Source of the DNA: Rapidithrix thailandica
GTDB lineage: Bacteria > Bacteroidota > Bacteroidia > Cytophagales > Flammeovirgaceae
Direction of reading: 5' to 3'
DNA length: 64,000 nt
NCBI RefSeq assembly: GCF_039710355.1
Contig: NZ_JBDKWZ010000001.1
Span: forward strand, 806,001 to 870,000
Shown: in pieces, positions 35,619 to 45,655 of the stretch
Position numbering within the stretch: the stretch's first letter is position 1
Layout: each line of letters begins with the position of its first letter
Notes under the pieces: model-generated
What the model saw: only the letters and a program-made list of their open reading frames with translations
What the model was told of the DNA's origin: nothing
Databases searched by the model: none
Translations under genes and position numbers: made by a program

Positions 35619-35626
35619 CAAATGTA
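35619..35626 (-). promoter_or_regulatory. -7 box for the oxidoreductase gene
   Basis: On the minus strand this reads TACATTTG, a perfect TAnnTTTG, 57 bp upstream of the ATG at 35562. No TTG at suitable spacing was found. Confidence 0.45.
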
Positions 35627-35978
35627 TAAAATCTTGAGAAGAATGTTGATGGGGAAAATTGTGTAATTGTTATTCGATAACAATGTGTAGAATATCCACA
35701 CTGTAAGTCGCACAATGATGTGACAGTGTTTTACTTGGCTTTAATTTTTATAAATTTTGGATTGAATTTTTTTTAGGAATCCCCGGAAGTGAAAATAGCT
35801 CTTTGGGTTACTTTTCCCCAAATGGGTAGGGAACCTTGTAAATGTTTAATTAATAGTGAGTTATGTTATAAAAAAATAGGCATATATGCCTAAGAGAAAT
35901 AGTGAAAACTATTCATTTGTTTTTAAATAAGTACATTGTTATTTTCCTGGAATTGACTTTTTGTGATTTTTTCAAAGT
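35627..35978. other. AT-rich divergent intergenic region
   Basis: Between the oxidoreductase promoter and the adhesin promoter. Nothing gene-like was seen. It would hold binding sites for either gene, but none was recognised. Confidence 0.4.
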
Positions 35979-36008
35979 TTTGGTTTACAATTATTTAGAC
36001 TATTTTTG
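35979..36008 (+). promoter_or_regulatory. Promoter of the adhesin operon
   Basis: TTTG (35979-35982), 18 bp, then TATTTTTG (36001-36008): both elements perfect. It predicts a start near 36014 and a leader of about 225 nt before the GTG at 36241, unusually long. Confidence 0.6.
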
Positions 36009-36240
36009 CCCCCCGTGAAGCCCTTGAATAAATTACTCAATCTTGCACCTTAGCTTTTTTGGTATAATCTGTGAATAATTGTTAATAAAATTCTCTTAGT
36101 TACTAAAGACTTTTTGCGTTTTACCTTCTACTCAATACTAACTACACAGAGCTTTTGAAAAAGGGAGCTCATTTAATTACTCTAATTTTTTTCATAGTTG
36201 AACATCGACAATTTTTTTTATTACTAAATCTAAATAATCT

Positions 36241-39200
36241 GTGATTAGGCTGTTTAAGTTACTAAACCTAATAGTGATAGGTATGGCGTTACCGGTATGT
36301 GTAATTGCACAGGGAACCTGCCCGAATTTGGCACCCTGGGCATATGCCGGAGAAGATGTAGTGATCAAGTTGCCTGAAAACAAGCTTTTGTTGTACGGCA
36401 ATAATTCTAAGGATTTTGATGGTAAAATTGGTAGGTATGCATGGAGTTACGTGAGTGGGCCCAAAGCTCCGGCAATTTCCGGACAAGGTTTGCAAACGGC
36501 CTCGGTGAGTGGCCTGATAGAAGGACGATATGAATTTGAATTGACCGTTTGGGATAACCAAGGTGCTTCGGCAAAAGACCGGGTGGTAGTGTTGGTGAAT
36601 GCTTCGAATGGAAATGTAAAGCCTATTGCAAAAGCGGGAGTTGACCAAACAATTACTTTACCTCAGAATACTGTAGGGTTGGATGGAAGTGCTTCCAATG
36701 ATGCGGATGGAACCATTAAGGCATATGCCTGGCAACAAAAGTCAGGGCCGCTTGAGGCTATAATGGAAGGAGCAAATACGGTTTCTCCTGTAGTGAGTGG
36801 CTTAGTAGAAGGACAATTTGTATTTGAACTGACCGTAACCGATGATTCAGGCGATAAAGGGACTGATCAGGTTACGGTAACTGTTTTATCTCCAGCCAAT
36901 CAGGCACCGGTAGCCGATGCAGGTTCCGATCAAAGTGTTACACTTCCGGTAAGTACAGTTCAGCTGGACGGAAGTGCTTCCAACGATGCGGAAGGAGAAG
37001 TGGTTAGCTATAGTTGGCAGCAGCAATCAGGCCCGGCTACGGCAGTCATTGAGGGGGCGGATGTGGCAGTGGCTACGGTAAGTGGCTTAGTGGAAGGTGT
37101 ATATGTGTTTTCTTTGACTGTAGTAGATGAACAAGGAATTCAATCTGTTGATGAAGTCTCTGTAATCGTATTTGACCCGGCCAATCAAGTAGTCCGTATC
37201 AATGCGGGCGGGGCTGAGATGTTGACACAAGACGGAAAGGTATGGTCGGCAGATCCGCATCCGGCAGGCAGCAGTTATATAGCGGATGTAAGCGGGAATC
37301 CAAACCGGGTAATAGCAGGTACGGAAGATGATTTATTGTATCAAACAGAGCGGAATGACGGAGGACAAGGATCGTTTGTTTACGAGTTGACTGTACCAAA
37401 CAGCAATAGCTATACGGTGAATCTTCACTTTGCGGAGTTGTACTGGGGAGCACCGGATGGAGGTCCCGGAGGAACTGATAGAAGGGTATTCGATATCAAT
37501 GTGGAAAACGGCCAGGCAGTAGTGTCGGATTATGATATGAATGGGGAAGTAGGTCCATTGACAGCGATAGTGAAGAGCTTTACCGGGATCAGGGATCAGG
37601 ACGGAGATGGTAAGATCAAAATCGAATTCGTTACGAAAGTCAATAAAGCAAAGGTAGCCGCGATTGAGATTGTGCCTACTGATGATCAGGTATCCAGTGT
37701 TCCTCAGTTAGCCTTCATTGAGAACCAGGAAGTCGTTGAGGGTGCTGTAGTGAATGTACCTGTCAGTGCTGAAGATGCGGATGGAGACCCAATTACATTA
37801 AGTGCTGAAATCCGCGAAAACGGAAGTTTGATTTCAGAAAACCTTTATGAATTTATAGATAACGGAGACGGTACGGGAGCATTGAGTATGCCGACAGCAG
37901 TAGGGGATGGCGGAACCGTCTGTGAAGTTCGTGTATCTGCTACAGATAAAGATGGAACAGATACGGAAGAATTTACCGTATCGGTCAAAGTGGCCGGTGT
38001 GAATGAAGCTCCGGTAGCCAATGCGGGTTCTGACCAAACGGTTACATTACCTGTCAATACCGTTCAGTTGGATGGTAGTGCTTCCAGTGATGCGGAAGGA
38101 GCCATTGCCAGTTATAGTTGGCAACAGCAATCAGGTCCGGCTACGGCAGTCATTGAGGGAGCGGATGTGGCAGTGGCTACGGTAAGTGGCTTAGTGGAAG
38201 GAGTTTATGTCTTTACCTTGACTGTAGTGGATGCGGAAGGCGAACAAGCGGTTGACGAGGTGAAAGTGACGGTAAAACCTGAGGCTATTCAAGATAATGT
38301 AGTCCGTATCAATGCGGGCGGAGCTGAGATGTTGACACAAGACGGGAAGGTATGGTCGGCAGATCCGCATCCGGCAGGCAGCAGTTATATAGCGGATGTA
38401 AGTGGCAATCCAAACCGGGTAATAGCAGGCACGGAAGATGACTTATTGTATCAAACAGAGCGGAATGACGGAGGATTGGGATCGTTTGTTTACGAATTGA
38501 CTGTACCAAACAGCAATAGCTATACGGTGAATCTTCACTTTGCGGAGTTGTACTGGGGAGCACCGGATGGAGGTCCCGGAGGAACTGATAGAAGGGTATT
38601 CGATATCAATGTGGAAAACGGTCAGGCAGTAGTGTCGGATTACGATATGAATGGGGAAGTAGGTCCATTGACAGCGATAGTGAAGAGCTTTACCGGGATC
38701 AGGGATCAGGACGGAGACGGTAAGATCAAAATCGAATTCGTTACGAAAGTCAATAAAGCAAAGGTAGCCGCGATTGAGATTGTGCCTACGGATGATCAGG
38801 TATCCAGTGTTCCTCAGTTAGCCTTCATTGAGAACCAGGAAGTCGTTGAGGGTGCCGTAGTGAATGTACCTGTCAGTGCTGAAGATGCGGATGGAGACCC
38901 AATTACATTAAGTGCTGAAATCCGCGAAAACGGAAGTTTGATTTCAGAAAACCTTTATGAATTTATAGATAACGGAGACGGTACGGGAGCATTGAGTATG
39001 CCGACAGCAGTAGGGGATGGCGGAACCGTCTGTGAAGTTCGTGTATCTGCTACAGATAAAGATGGAACAGATACGGAAGAATTTACCGTATCGGTCAAAG
39101 TGGCCGGTGTGAATGAAGCTCCGGTAGCCAATGCGGGTTCTGACCAAACGGTTACATTACCTGTCAACACCGTTCAGTTGGATGGTAGTGCTTCCAGTGA

Positions 39201-41613
39201 TGCGGAAGGAGCCATTGCCAGTTATAGTTGGCAACAGCAATCAGGCCCGGCTACGACAGTCATTGAGGGAGCGGATGTGGCAGTGGCTACGGTAAGTGGC
39301 TTAGTGGAAGGAGTTTATGTCTTTACCTTGACTGTAGTGGATGCGGAAGGCGAACAAGCGGTTGACGAGGTGAAAGTGACGGTAAAACCTGAGGCTATTC
39401 AAGATAATGTAGTCCGTATCAATGCGGGCGGAGCTGAGATGTTGACACAAGACGGGAAGGTATGGTCGGCAGATCCGCATCCGGCAGGCAGCAGTTATAT
39501 AGCGGATGTAAGCGGGAATCCAAACCGGGTAATAGCAGGCACGGAAGATGACTTATTGTATCAAACAGAGCGGAATGACGGAGGACAAGGATCGTTTGTT
39601 TACGAATTGACTGTACCAACCAGCAATAGCTATACGGTGAATCTTCACTTTGCGGAGTTGTACTGGGGAGCACCGGATGGAGGTCCCGGAGGAACTGATA
39701 GAAGGGTATTCGATATCAATGTGGAAAACGGTCAGGCAGTAGTGTCGGATTACGATATGAATGGGGAAGCAGGTCCATTGACAGCGATAGTGAAGAGCTT
39801 TACCGGGATCAGGGATCAGGACGGAGACGGTAAGATCAAAATCGAATTCGTTACGAAAGTCAATAAAGCAAAGGTAGCCGCGATTGAGATTGTGCCTACG
39901 GATGATGTCGTGCCAAATCAATCACCGATTGCAGATGCGGGTTCTGACCAAACGATTACATTACCTGTCAACACCGTTCAGTTGGATGGAACTGCTTCTA
40001 CTGATGCGGAAGGAGCATTGGCAAACTATCAATGGACGAAAAAATCCGGTCCTGTTTCGTTTAACATGGATAGTGAATCGAGTAGTACTCCGTTGCTCAC
40101 CGGTTTGGTAGAAGGAATCTACGTGTTTGAATTGACCGTAACAGATGATAAAGGATTGCAATCTACGGATGAGGTATCAGTGGTCGTATTACCGCAAGAA
40201 AATACAAGTCCTGTAGCCAATGCGGGAGATGACCTTACGATTACTTTGCCTGATAGTTCGGTACAGTTAGACGGATCAGCTTCTAAGGACGCTGAAGGGA
40301 GCATTACATATAATTGGAAACAAATTTCCGGCCCGTTGAGCAGTGCGATTATCGAAGGGGCCAATACGGCAACACCGACTGCATCAAACCTTACAGAAGG
40401 AGTGTATGTCTTTGAGTTGACTGTAACAGACGAAGAGGGTCTGCAGGCAAAAGACCAAGTACAGGTTACGGTTGTAACGTTGGAAAATCAAGCTCCGATT
40501 GCTCTTGCAGGTGATGATATTGAGCTGAGGCTTCCTGAGAATGAAACCACCTTGAATGGCACAGCTTCCATAGATTTGGACGGAACCATTGTTTCGTACC
40601 AATGGCAGCAAGTGGCAGGCCCTGGGTATTTTGCCATTGAAGATGGTGAAACCGCTATGGCAAAACTATCTTCGCTGGTAGAAGGTCAATATGTTTTTGA
40701 GTTGGAAGTGACGGATGATCACGGAGCAAAAGATTCCGATCAAATTATTGTAACGGTATTGCCGAAAGAAAACCAACTGCCTGTAGCAATAGCCGGAGAG
40801 GATATAAGCATTACCTTACCGGAGAATGCGGTTACGTTAGACGCTTCGGCTTCATACGATACAGACGGTGCGGTGATTGAATATGTTTGGGAGCAAACAT
40901 TAGGTTCGGCTTCTTTTACTGATGGAGGGTTGAACGCAAGTGTATTGAGCTTAAGCGATTTGAAAGAAGGGGTATATGAATTTAGCGTAACGGTGACAGA
41001 TGATAGAGGGGCGCAAGCTTCGGATCTGGTACGTGTCACTGTGAACCCTGCGAAGAACCTTGCTCCCGTAGCGGTGGCCGGCAACGATACAACTTTGGTA
41101 GGGGCAACGAACCTATTGACACTGGATGCTTCCGGCTCTTATGATGAAGATGGAGAAATCATTGAGTATAATTGGAAATTGATTTCAGGATCTGATGCGT
41201 TTTTCAGCTTTGTCAGCAATGAACAAAAGCCTACGTTGGTCAACCTTCCTCTGGGGCAGTATGAATTCCAATTGGCCGTAGTAGACGACAAAGGCTTGGC
41301 TTCCCAGGATATTGTCTTGGTCAGTGTTGTGGAAAACCCCCTCAGTGTGCAGGTAAATGCGATGAAATTTATCACGCCTAACGGAGATGGAATACACGAT
41401 ACGTGGGAAATTAAAAACCTGGAAGAATTAGGACAAGTATCATTAATGATCTTCAACCGGGCAGGCCATACGGTATATCAGACAGACGCTTATAACAATG
41501 AGTGGGGCGGTATCCAAAACGGCAAGCTTTTAGAGAATGGAGACTATTATTATATCCTGACTGGAGAAAATGATGACTTCAGAAGTACAGGAGGAATTAG
41601 AATCATCTATTAA
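36241..41613 (+). CDS. Giant PKD/malectin adhesin with CHU_C type IX sorting domain
   Basis: A 1790-residue secreted surface protein. The GTG at 36241 follows an in-frame stop and opens a signal peptide (ending near VIAQG). By eye the order is three PKD-like domains (about 30-312), malectin-like domain 1 (317-482), a cadherin/Ig-like domain, PKD, malectin 2 (687-852), cadherin/Ig-like, PKD, malectin 3 (1057-1222), then about five PKD domains, then the gliding-motility CHU_C domain (about 1705-1790; ITPNGDGIHDTW, FNRAGHTVYQT). PKD units show the phrase ADAGSDQSVTLP and LDGSAS. CHU_C marks a type IX secretion substrate anchored at the surface with a PorP/SprF partner, which is the next gene (21 bp on). 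Malectin-like domains suggest binding of oligosaccharides. Ligand unknown. Confidence 0.9.
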   Translation: MIRLFKLLNLIVIGMALPVCVIAQGTCPNLAPWAYAGEDVVIKLPENKLLLYGNNSKDFDGKIGRYAWSYVSGPKAPAISGQGLQTASVSGLIEGRYEFELTVWDNQGASAKDRVVVLVNASNGNVKPIAKAGVDQTITLPQNTVGLDGSASNDADGTIKAYAWQQKSGPLEAIMEGANTVSPVVSGLVEGQFVFELTVTDDSGDKGTDQVTVTVLSPANQAPVADAGSDQSVTLPVSTVQLDGSASNDAEGEVVSYSWQQQSGPATAVIEGADVAVATVSGLVEGVYVFSLTVVDEQGIQSVDEVSVIVFDPANQVVRINAGGAEMLTQDGKVWSADPHPAGSSYIADVSGNPNRVIAGTEDDLLYQTERNDGGQGSFVYELTVPNSNSYTVNLHFAELYWGAPDGGPGGTDRRVFDINVENGQAVVSDYDMNGEVGPLTAIVKSFTGIRDQDGDGKIKIEFVTKVNKAKVAAIEIVPTDDQVSSVPQLAFIENQEVVEGAVVNVPVSAEDADGDPITLSAEIRENGSLISENLYEFIDNGDGTGALSMPTAVGDGGTVCEVRVSATDKDGTDTEEFTVSVKVAGVNEAPVANAGSDQTVTLPVNTVQLDGSASSDAEGAIASYSWQQQSGPATAVIEGADVAVATVSGLVEGVYVFTLTVVDAEGEQAVDEVKVTVKPEAIQDNVVRINAGGAEMLTQDGKVWSADPHPAGSSYIADVSGNPNRVIAGTEDDLLYQTERNDGGLGSFVYELTVPNSNSYTVNLHFAELYWGAPDGGPGGTDRRVFDINVENGQAVVSDYDMNGEVGPLTAIVKSFTGIRDQDGDGKIKIEFVTKVNKAKVAAIEIVPTDDQVSSVPQLAFIENQEVVEGAVVNVPVSAEDADGDPITLSAEIRENGSLISENLYEFIDNGDGTGALSMPTAVGDGGTVCEVRVSATDKDGTDTEEFTVSVKVAGVNEAPVANAGSDQTVTLPVNTVQLDGSASSDAEGAIASYSWQQQSGPATTVIEGADVAVATVSGLVEGVYVFTLTVVDAEGEQAVDEVKVTVKPEAIQDNVVRINAGGAEMLTQDGKVWSADPHPAGSSYIADVSGNPNRVIAGTEDDLLYQTERNDGGQGSFVYELTVPTSNSYTVNLHFAELYWGAPDGGPGGTDRRVFDINVENGQAVVSDYDMNGEAGPLTAIVKSFTGIRDQDGDGKIKIEFVTKVNKAKVAAIEIVPTDDVVPNQSPIADAGSDQTITLPVNTVQLDGTASTDAEGALANYQWTKKSGPVSFNMDSESSSTPLLTGLVEGIYVFELTVTDDKGLQSTDEVSVVVLPQENTSPVANAGDDLTITLPDSSVQLDGSASKDAEGSITYNWKQISGPLSSAIIEGANTATPTASNLTEGVYVFELTVTDEEGLQAKDQVQVTVVTLENQAPIALAGDDIELRLPENETTLNGTASIDLDGTIVSYQWQQVAGPGYFAIEDGETAMAKLSSLVEGQYVFELEVTDDHGAKDSDQIIVTVLPKENQLPVAIAGEDISITLPENAVTLDASASYDTDGAVIEYVWEQTLGSASFTDGGLNASVLSLSDLKEGVYEFSVTVTDDRGAQASDLVRVTVNPAKNLAPVAVAGNDTTLVGATNLLTLDASGSYDEDGEIIEYNWKLISGSDAFFSFVSNEQKPTLVNLPLGQYEFQLAVVDDKGLASQDIVLVSVVENPLSVQVNAMKFITPNGDGIHDTWEIKNLEELGQVSLMIFNRAGHTVYQTDAYNNEWGGIQNGKLLENGDYYYILTGENDDFRSTGGIRIIY
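37189..39906 (+). repeat. Near-identical 1110-bp tandem repeats inside the adhesin
   Basis: Two full 1110-bp (370-codon) units, 37189-38298 and 38299-39408, are followed by a third partial 498-bp unit (39409-39906) that stops after the malectin-like domain. Differences are few and mostly synonymous (for example GDGG and QGSF/LGSF variants). Each full unit encodes malectin, Ig-like and PKD domains. Such identity points to recent duplication or ongoing recombination. Confidence 0.9.
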
Positions 41614-41634
41614 TACAAAACGATTAGTAAAACC

Positions 41635-43113
41635 GTGAAACGAATTCTGCAATTACTGACCCTGGTATCCCTAGTAGCAATTGGTAACGTAAGTGGACAA
41701 CAATTGCCCGTGTACAGTCAGTATTTTATGAATCCCTATTTGTATAATCCCTCTTTTGTAGGAAGTAATGATTATACGGAACTAAACATAACGCACCGCC
41801 AACAGTGGGTAGGCATTGAAGATGCTCCCGTTACCAATGCGATCAATCTTCAAGTGCCTACCGCTGGTAGGCTCTCCTTCGGGATGAGTGCTTATTCAGA
41901 CAAAAGTGTACTGTTGCGCAATTCTTCATTATTGTTGAGTATGGGGTACGAGCTACCTCTGGAAAGGGGAGTGGATCATTACATCAAGTTTGGAATGTCA
42001 ATCGGAGGGGGGATGAACCGCTTTGATATGGACGCCATCGGTGAGGTAAACGATCCGGCTCTTATCAATGTAATCAATACGAATTATTATATGGATGGGC
42101 AGTTTGGGCTGCATTACCGGTACAAAAATCTGACCTTGGGATTTGCCCTGCCTAAGCTGTTCCAGTCCAAAGCAGTGAGCGAAGATCCTTTTAACCAAGT
42201 GAAATTCGAACAGTTTCAGGAAAAGATCTTCACTGCAAGTTACAAATTTGAAGTAGTCCCCAATGTATTGACGGTAGAACCTCATATGATCTACCGTACA
42301 GGAAGCCGTTCCCATTCCAAATTGGAAGGGGTAGCAGTGGCAACCCTCAAGGACTTAGTCTGGTTAGGAGGGGGGTATCGTGAGAATTATGGTGCTACGG
42401 CTTTTGCCGGAGTTAAAGTGAAGGACTTTTTGAAAGTGGGGTATGCGTATGAGTTTGCCCGCCCGCAACAGACCAGTTTTGGCAACGGAACACATGAATT
42501 GCAAATCAATATGGCCTTTGGGAAAAAGAAAGTACGGGATAACGAACTCCGTTATAAACGTAATCGTCCGGTAGTAAAAAGAGCTCCCAAGCCGAACCTC
42601 AAGAAAAAGAACGAGCCTAAAAAGCCGAAAGAGAATGAACTGTTGACCGAGGAGCACGATATTGTAGATAATATTGAGGAAGCTGCCGAGGGCCAGGAAG
42701 AAATTGTGGCGGAAGAGCCTGTATCAGAAACGGCAACTGAAGAAGTCGAAGCAAATGAAGTGGAAGAAGTTGCCGCAGACCCGCAGTTGGCTGCAATTGA
42801 CGAGCTTAAATCAGAACTTGGTGAAGACAGTGTGCAAATCCGTTACAGGATCGATGATGTAAAAGACCTGAAAGTAGGAAATTACATAATAGTCGGGGCT
42901 TTTAAAGAGTACAAGTACGCCTTGGATTACAAAGGGAAAGTAAGTGCGAAAATGCCATACAGTGGAATTGGTTACATGAGTGATAAACAATTTTACTATG
43001 TATATGCTTTTAAATCCGGAAGTCTGGAGAATTTGAAAAAATTGTATAAAAGGGTATTGAGCTATCCAGAATTCAAAGAAGCCTGGATTATGATCACAAA
43101 AAACAAAGAGTAA
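41635..43113 (+). CDS. PorP/SprF family protein with SPOR-like C-terminus
   Basis: A 492-residue protein in three parts. Residues 1-295: signal peptide and a PorP/SprF outer-membrane beta barrel (QYFMNPYLYNPSFVGSN, HRQQWVG). Residues about 300-335: Lys/Arg/Pro-rich linker; about 335-390: Glu-rich linker. Residues about 405-492: a SPOR-like unit (YIIVGAFKEYKYALDY, QFYYVYAFKSGSLENLKKLYK). SPOR domains bind denuded glycan strands of peptidoglycan, so the tail may tether the outer-membrane protein to the wall. The GTG at 41635 is 21 bp after the CHU_C adhesin, the usual PorP-substrate pairing for type IX surface proteins. The fusion is the notable point. Confidence 0.85.
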   Translation: MKRILQLLTLVSLVAIGNVSGQQLPVYSQYFMNPYLYNPSFVGSNDYTELNITHRQQWVGIEDAPVTNAINLQVPTAGRLSFGMSAYSDKSVLLRNSSLLLSMGYELPLERGVDHYIKFGMSIGGGMNRFDMDAIGEVNDPALINVINTNYYMDGQFGLHYRYKNLTLGFALPKLFQSKAVSEDPFNQVKFEQFQEKIFTASYKFEVVPNVLTVEPHMIYRTGSRSHSKLEGVAVATLKDLVWLGGGYRENYGATAFAGVKVKDFLKVGYAYEFARPQQTSFGNGTHELQINMAFGKKKVRDNELRYKRNRPVVKRAPKPNLKKKNEPKKPKENELLTEEHDIVDNIEEAAEGQEEIVAEEPVSETATEEVEANEVEEVAADPQLAAIDELKSELGEDSVQIRYRIDDVKDLKVGNYIIVGAFKEYKYALDYKGKVSAKMPYSGIGYMSDKQFYYVYAFKSGSLENLKKLYKRVLSYPEFKEAWIMITKNKE

Positions 43114-43171
43114 TACCTGAATTAACAAACTGTGCTGAAAGATAATTTTTTAGTTTAATTCGATAATTAAC

Positions 43172-45580
43172 ATGTTGAAGAGTAAGATTTTGAGATTTTC
43201 TTGGATGATGGTGGTGATGATCGGCTCTTTGGGAGTTATCCATGCAACAACTATTTCGGGAATTGATGGAGGGGCTGTGCATATTGCTTCTTCTGCTCCC
43301 GCCAAGCCTGCCGGATCTGCAGTCATCAACTATTCTTTGAGTAGTGCCGGAAAGGTTTCCATCAATATTTATAATGGACAAGGGAAAGTCGTAAGGGAAC
43401 TGTTGCACGCTGTGTCGAAAGGTGCCGGTAACCATTCCGTCACCTGGAATGGCCGTGATAACAATGGCAATGCTCTGCCATCGGGAAATTATACCTGGAA
43501 GATGGCCGCTGTGCCTGGGTTTAAAGCCTCATATGTGGCAAGTTTGGGTTCTAATTACGAACCTGGCGATAGAATGTGGCAGAATGCTCCGGGGTGTCAC
43601 GTTTCGGCCCGTGCGGTTGCCGCTGACGCATCGGGAATTTATGTTGCGGCTCAATTGACCGAGAACATCGATAACATGATGATCAAAATGTCTTTTGACG
43701 GAAAGCGCATGTGGTCGGCCAGAAACCCGATTCCATGGAGAGGAGCGTATAGTATGGCAGTATCCAACGGGCGTTTATATCTTCTGAATCATGGTTCTCC
43801 AAGAGAAAGTACCATGAACCTTTGGGTGTATAATAAGAATAACGGTAGTAGGATCAAGGATGCGGAATTTAAGGTCTATTGGGATGGAGAAGAAAGACAC
43901 GAATTTGATGATGGAAATGACTTCTCCATGGATATAGATGTGGATGGCGACCTTCTGATCGTGACGTATCACCATCGCAATGCCATAAGGGTGTACAGCC
44001 TTTCCCAAAAGAAAATGATCAAGCAGATTGACATCAATTGCCCGAAAGCATTGACCATTGGAAACGGAAAGCTTTATGTGGCTTCTTGCGAGAAGATTGT
44101 AAGAATTGATTTGCAAAACTACGCCAAGTCTTCTTTTGCCTCTCAACTGAAAAACCCTCAACGCTTGGACTTTGACCATGTCAATAATAAGCTTTTTGTG
44201 TACGAACAGTCGGAGCAGATCAAAGTACTAAATCTGAGTGGAGGGGTAGAAAAAACATATGGTAAGTTGGGTGGCCGGGTAGATGGCTTGTATGAACCCA
44301 ATTCTTTTAGAGAAGTGTCGGATTTGGCAGCGGATGGAAAAGGCGGCTTTGTCGTAGCCAGTCCTTATTACCCGCCACGGAGAGTCGCCCACTTTAATAG
44401 TAACGGGCAACTGAATAAAGAATGGTATGGCGGACAGCTATGGGCACCTTTTGTAGGAATTGAAACAGATGACCCTACTACGCTCTGGATGGCGAGTGAC
44501 TGGCATGGAATCATGCGATTAAAGTTGGATTACAATACGGGTAACTGGTATGTACATTCTACCTATAGATACGGGGGGATGGCTGGGATCGCCAGAAGGC
44601 ATAACAATGCGAAGCTGTGGGATGCCCGAACGGTCAATGGCAAAACATACCTGATTAATTTGGCCGATTTGGTCATATTTATTGTAGATGAAAAACAATG
44701 GAAAATCCGGCCGGTAGCACAACTATACTGGCAAAACTGGAACTGGCCGAAAATCGTCAGGGAATGGGTACCGGCTAATAGTAAGTCGTATGCTTGGGCG
44801 GATGCCAATGGCGATGGGTTGTTACAACAGCCTGAGGTGACTTTTTATGGTCAAGATCCTCCGTCTGTAGCGAATCCATATGTAGATAAGGATATGAATA
44901 TCTATTATACCTCTTCGGGAAGCAACCCTCGGGTCGTTAAGATGAGTGTGACCGGGTGGAGAGGAGATGCGCCTGTGTATAATTATCCGGGGGGAGAGGT
45001 AAAGGCCCCTGTCAGATTTCTGAATAATAATGAATATCGTTGGGGAGGATATACTTACGTGGATAATGACGGAACGATATACGGGGCCTACAATGAGATG
45101 GCCTATAAAAATGGCAATGCGGCATGGGGAAATTCCAAAAATTCCTTCTTGATGAAATTTGACAGGAATGGGAATGAAAAATGGAAAGTAGGTAAAGGAA
45201 GAGCAAATTGGGAAGAAAAGTTGAATAGTAACAACTATAACTACGATGCCCCTTTAAATCCCGGAGAAATTGATTTCTTTAGAAAAATTGCCGGAAAAGT
45301 GAACGGTGCGGTAGTAATGACCAATATGGAGGGACTGCCTACCAAAACCACTACCTATGCTTTTGATGAGGATGGATTGTTTTTAGGAAGCTTGTTTGAC
45401 AATATCGACCATTCCAAATTAGAACAGTTGTATGAATTTGGCGGGGAGGCTTTGGAAGCTGATATGATCAAGTACAACGGACAAGTATATTTCTTTGTCT
45501 GTTGGATTAATGAAATCCGGGTGTTTAGAATTACCGGATGGAATAACTGGCAAAAATCTCAAGGAAATATCTCAATTTAG
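43172..45580 (+). CDS. Secreted FlgD-Ig plus beta-propeller protein
   Basis: An 802-residue secreted protein with a signal peptide (1-25). Residues about 48-115 form a FlgD Ig-like domain: VINYSLSSAGKVSINIYNGQGKVVREL, then HSVTWNGRDNNGNALPSGNYTWK. The rest repeats short strands typical of NHL/beta-propeller proteins (LYVASCEKIVRIDLQ, LAADGKGGFVVASPYYPP, DADGDGLLQQPEV-like DANGDGLLQQ), probably one or two propellers. No type IX sorting tail or lipobox is seen. It lies 58 bp after the PorP/SprF gene and may be co-transcribed with the adhesin, ending at a terminator. The role is unknown; a carbohydrate-binding or scaffolding partner is a guess. Confidence 0.75.
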   Translation: MLKSKILRFSWMMVVMIGSLGVIHATTISGIDGGAVHIASSAPAKPAGSAVINYSLSSAGKVSINIYNGQGKVVRELLHAVSKGAGNHSVTWNGRDNNGNALPSGNYTWKMAAVPGFKASYVASLGSNYEPGDRMWQNAPGCHVSARAVAADASGIYVAAQLTENIDNMMIKMSFDGKRMWSARNPIPWRGAYSMAVSNGRLYLLNHGSPRESTMNLWVYNKNNGSRIKDAEFKVYWDGEERHEFDDGNDFSMDIDVDGDLLIVTYHHRNAIRVYSLSQKKMIKQIDINCPKALTIGNGKLYVASCEKIVRIDLQNYAKSSFASQLKNPQRLDFDHVNNKLFVYEQSEQIKVLNLSGGVEKTYGKLGGRVDGLYEPNSFREVSDLAADGKGGFVVASPYYPPRRVAHFNSNGQLNKEWYGGQLWAPFVGIETDDPTTLWMASDWHGIMRLKLDYNTGNWYVHSTYRYGGMAGIARRHNNAKLWDARTVNGKTYLINLADLVIFIVDEKQWKIRPVAQLYWQNWNWPKIVREWVPANSKSYAWADANGDGLLQQPEVTFYGQDPPSVANPYVDKDMNIYYTSSGSNPRVVKMSVTGWRGDAPVYNYPGGEVKAPVRFLNNNEYRWGGYTYVDNDGTIYGAYNEMAYKNGNAAWGNSKNSFLMKFDRNGNEKWKVGKGRANWEEKLNSNNYNYDAPLNPGEIDFFRKIAGKVNGAVVMTNMEGLPTKTTTYAFDEDGLFLGSLFDNIDHSKLEQLYEFGGEALEADMIKYNGQVYFFVCWINEIRVFRITGWNNWQKSQGNISI

Positions 45581-45601
45581 AATCATATAGTGACCGACCG
45601 A

Positions 45602-45634
45602 AAAACCCCGGAAACAATTTGCTTCCGGGGTTTT
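45602..45634. terminator. Bidirectional terminator
   Basis: AAAACCCCGGAA (45602-45613) and TTCCGGGGTTTT (45623-45634) pair perfectly around a 9-nt loop between the propeller gene and the convergent SusD gene. Confidence 0.9.
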
Positions 45635-45655
45635 GTTTTGATTTCACTAAACTAA

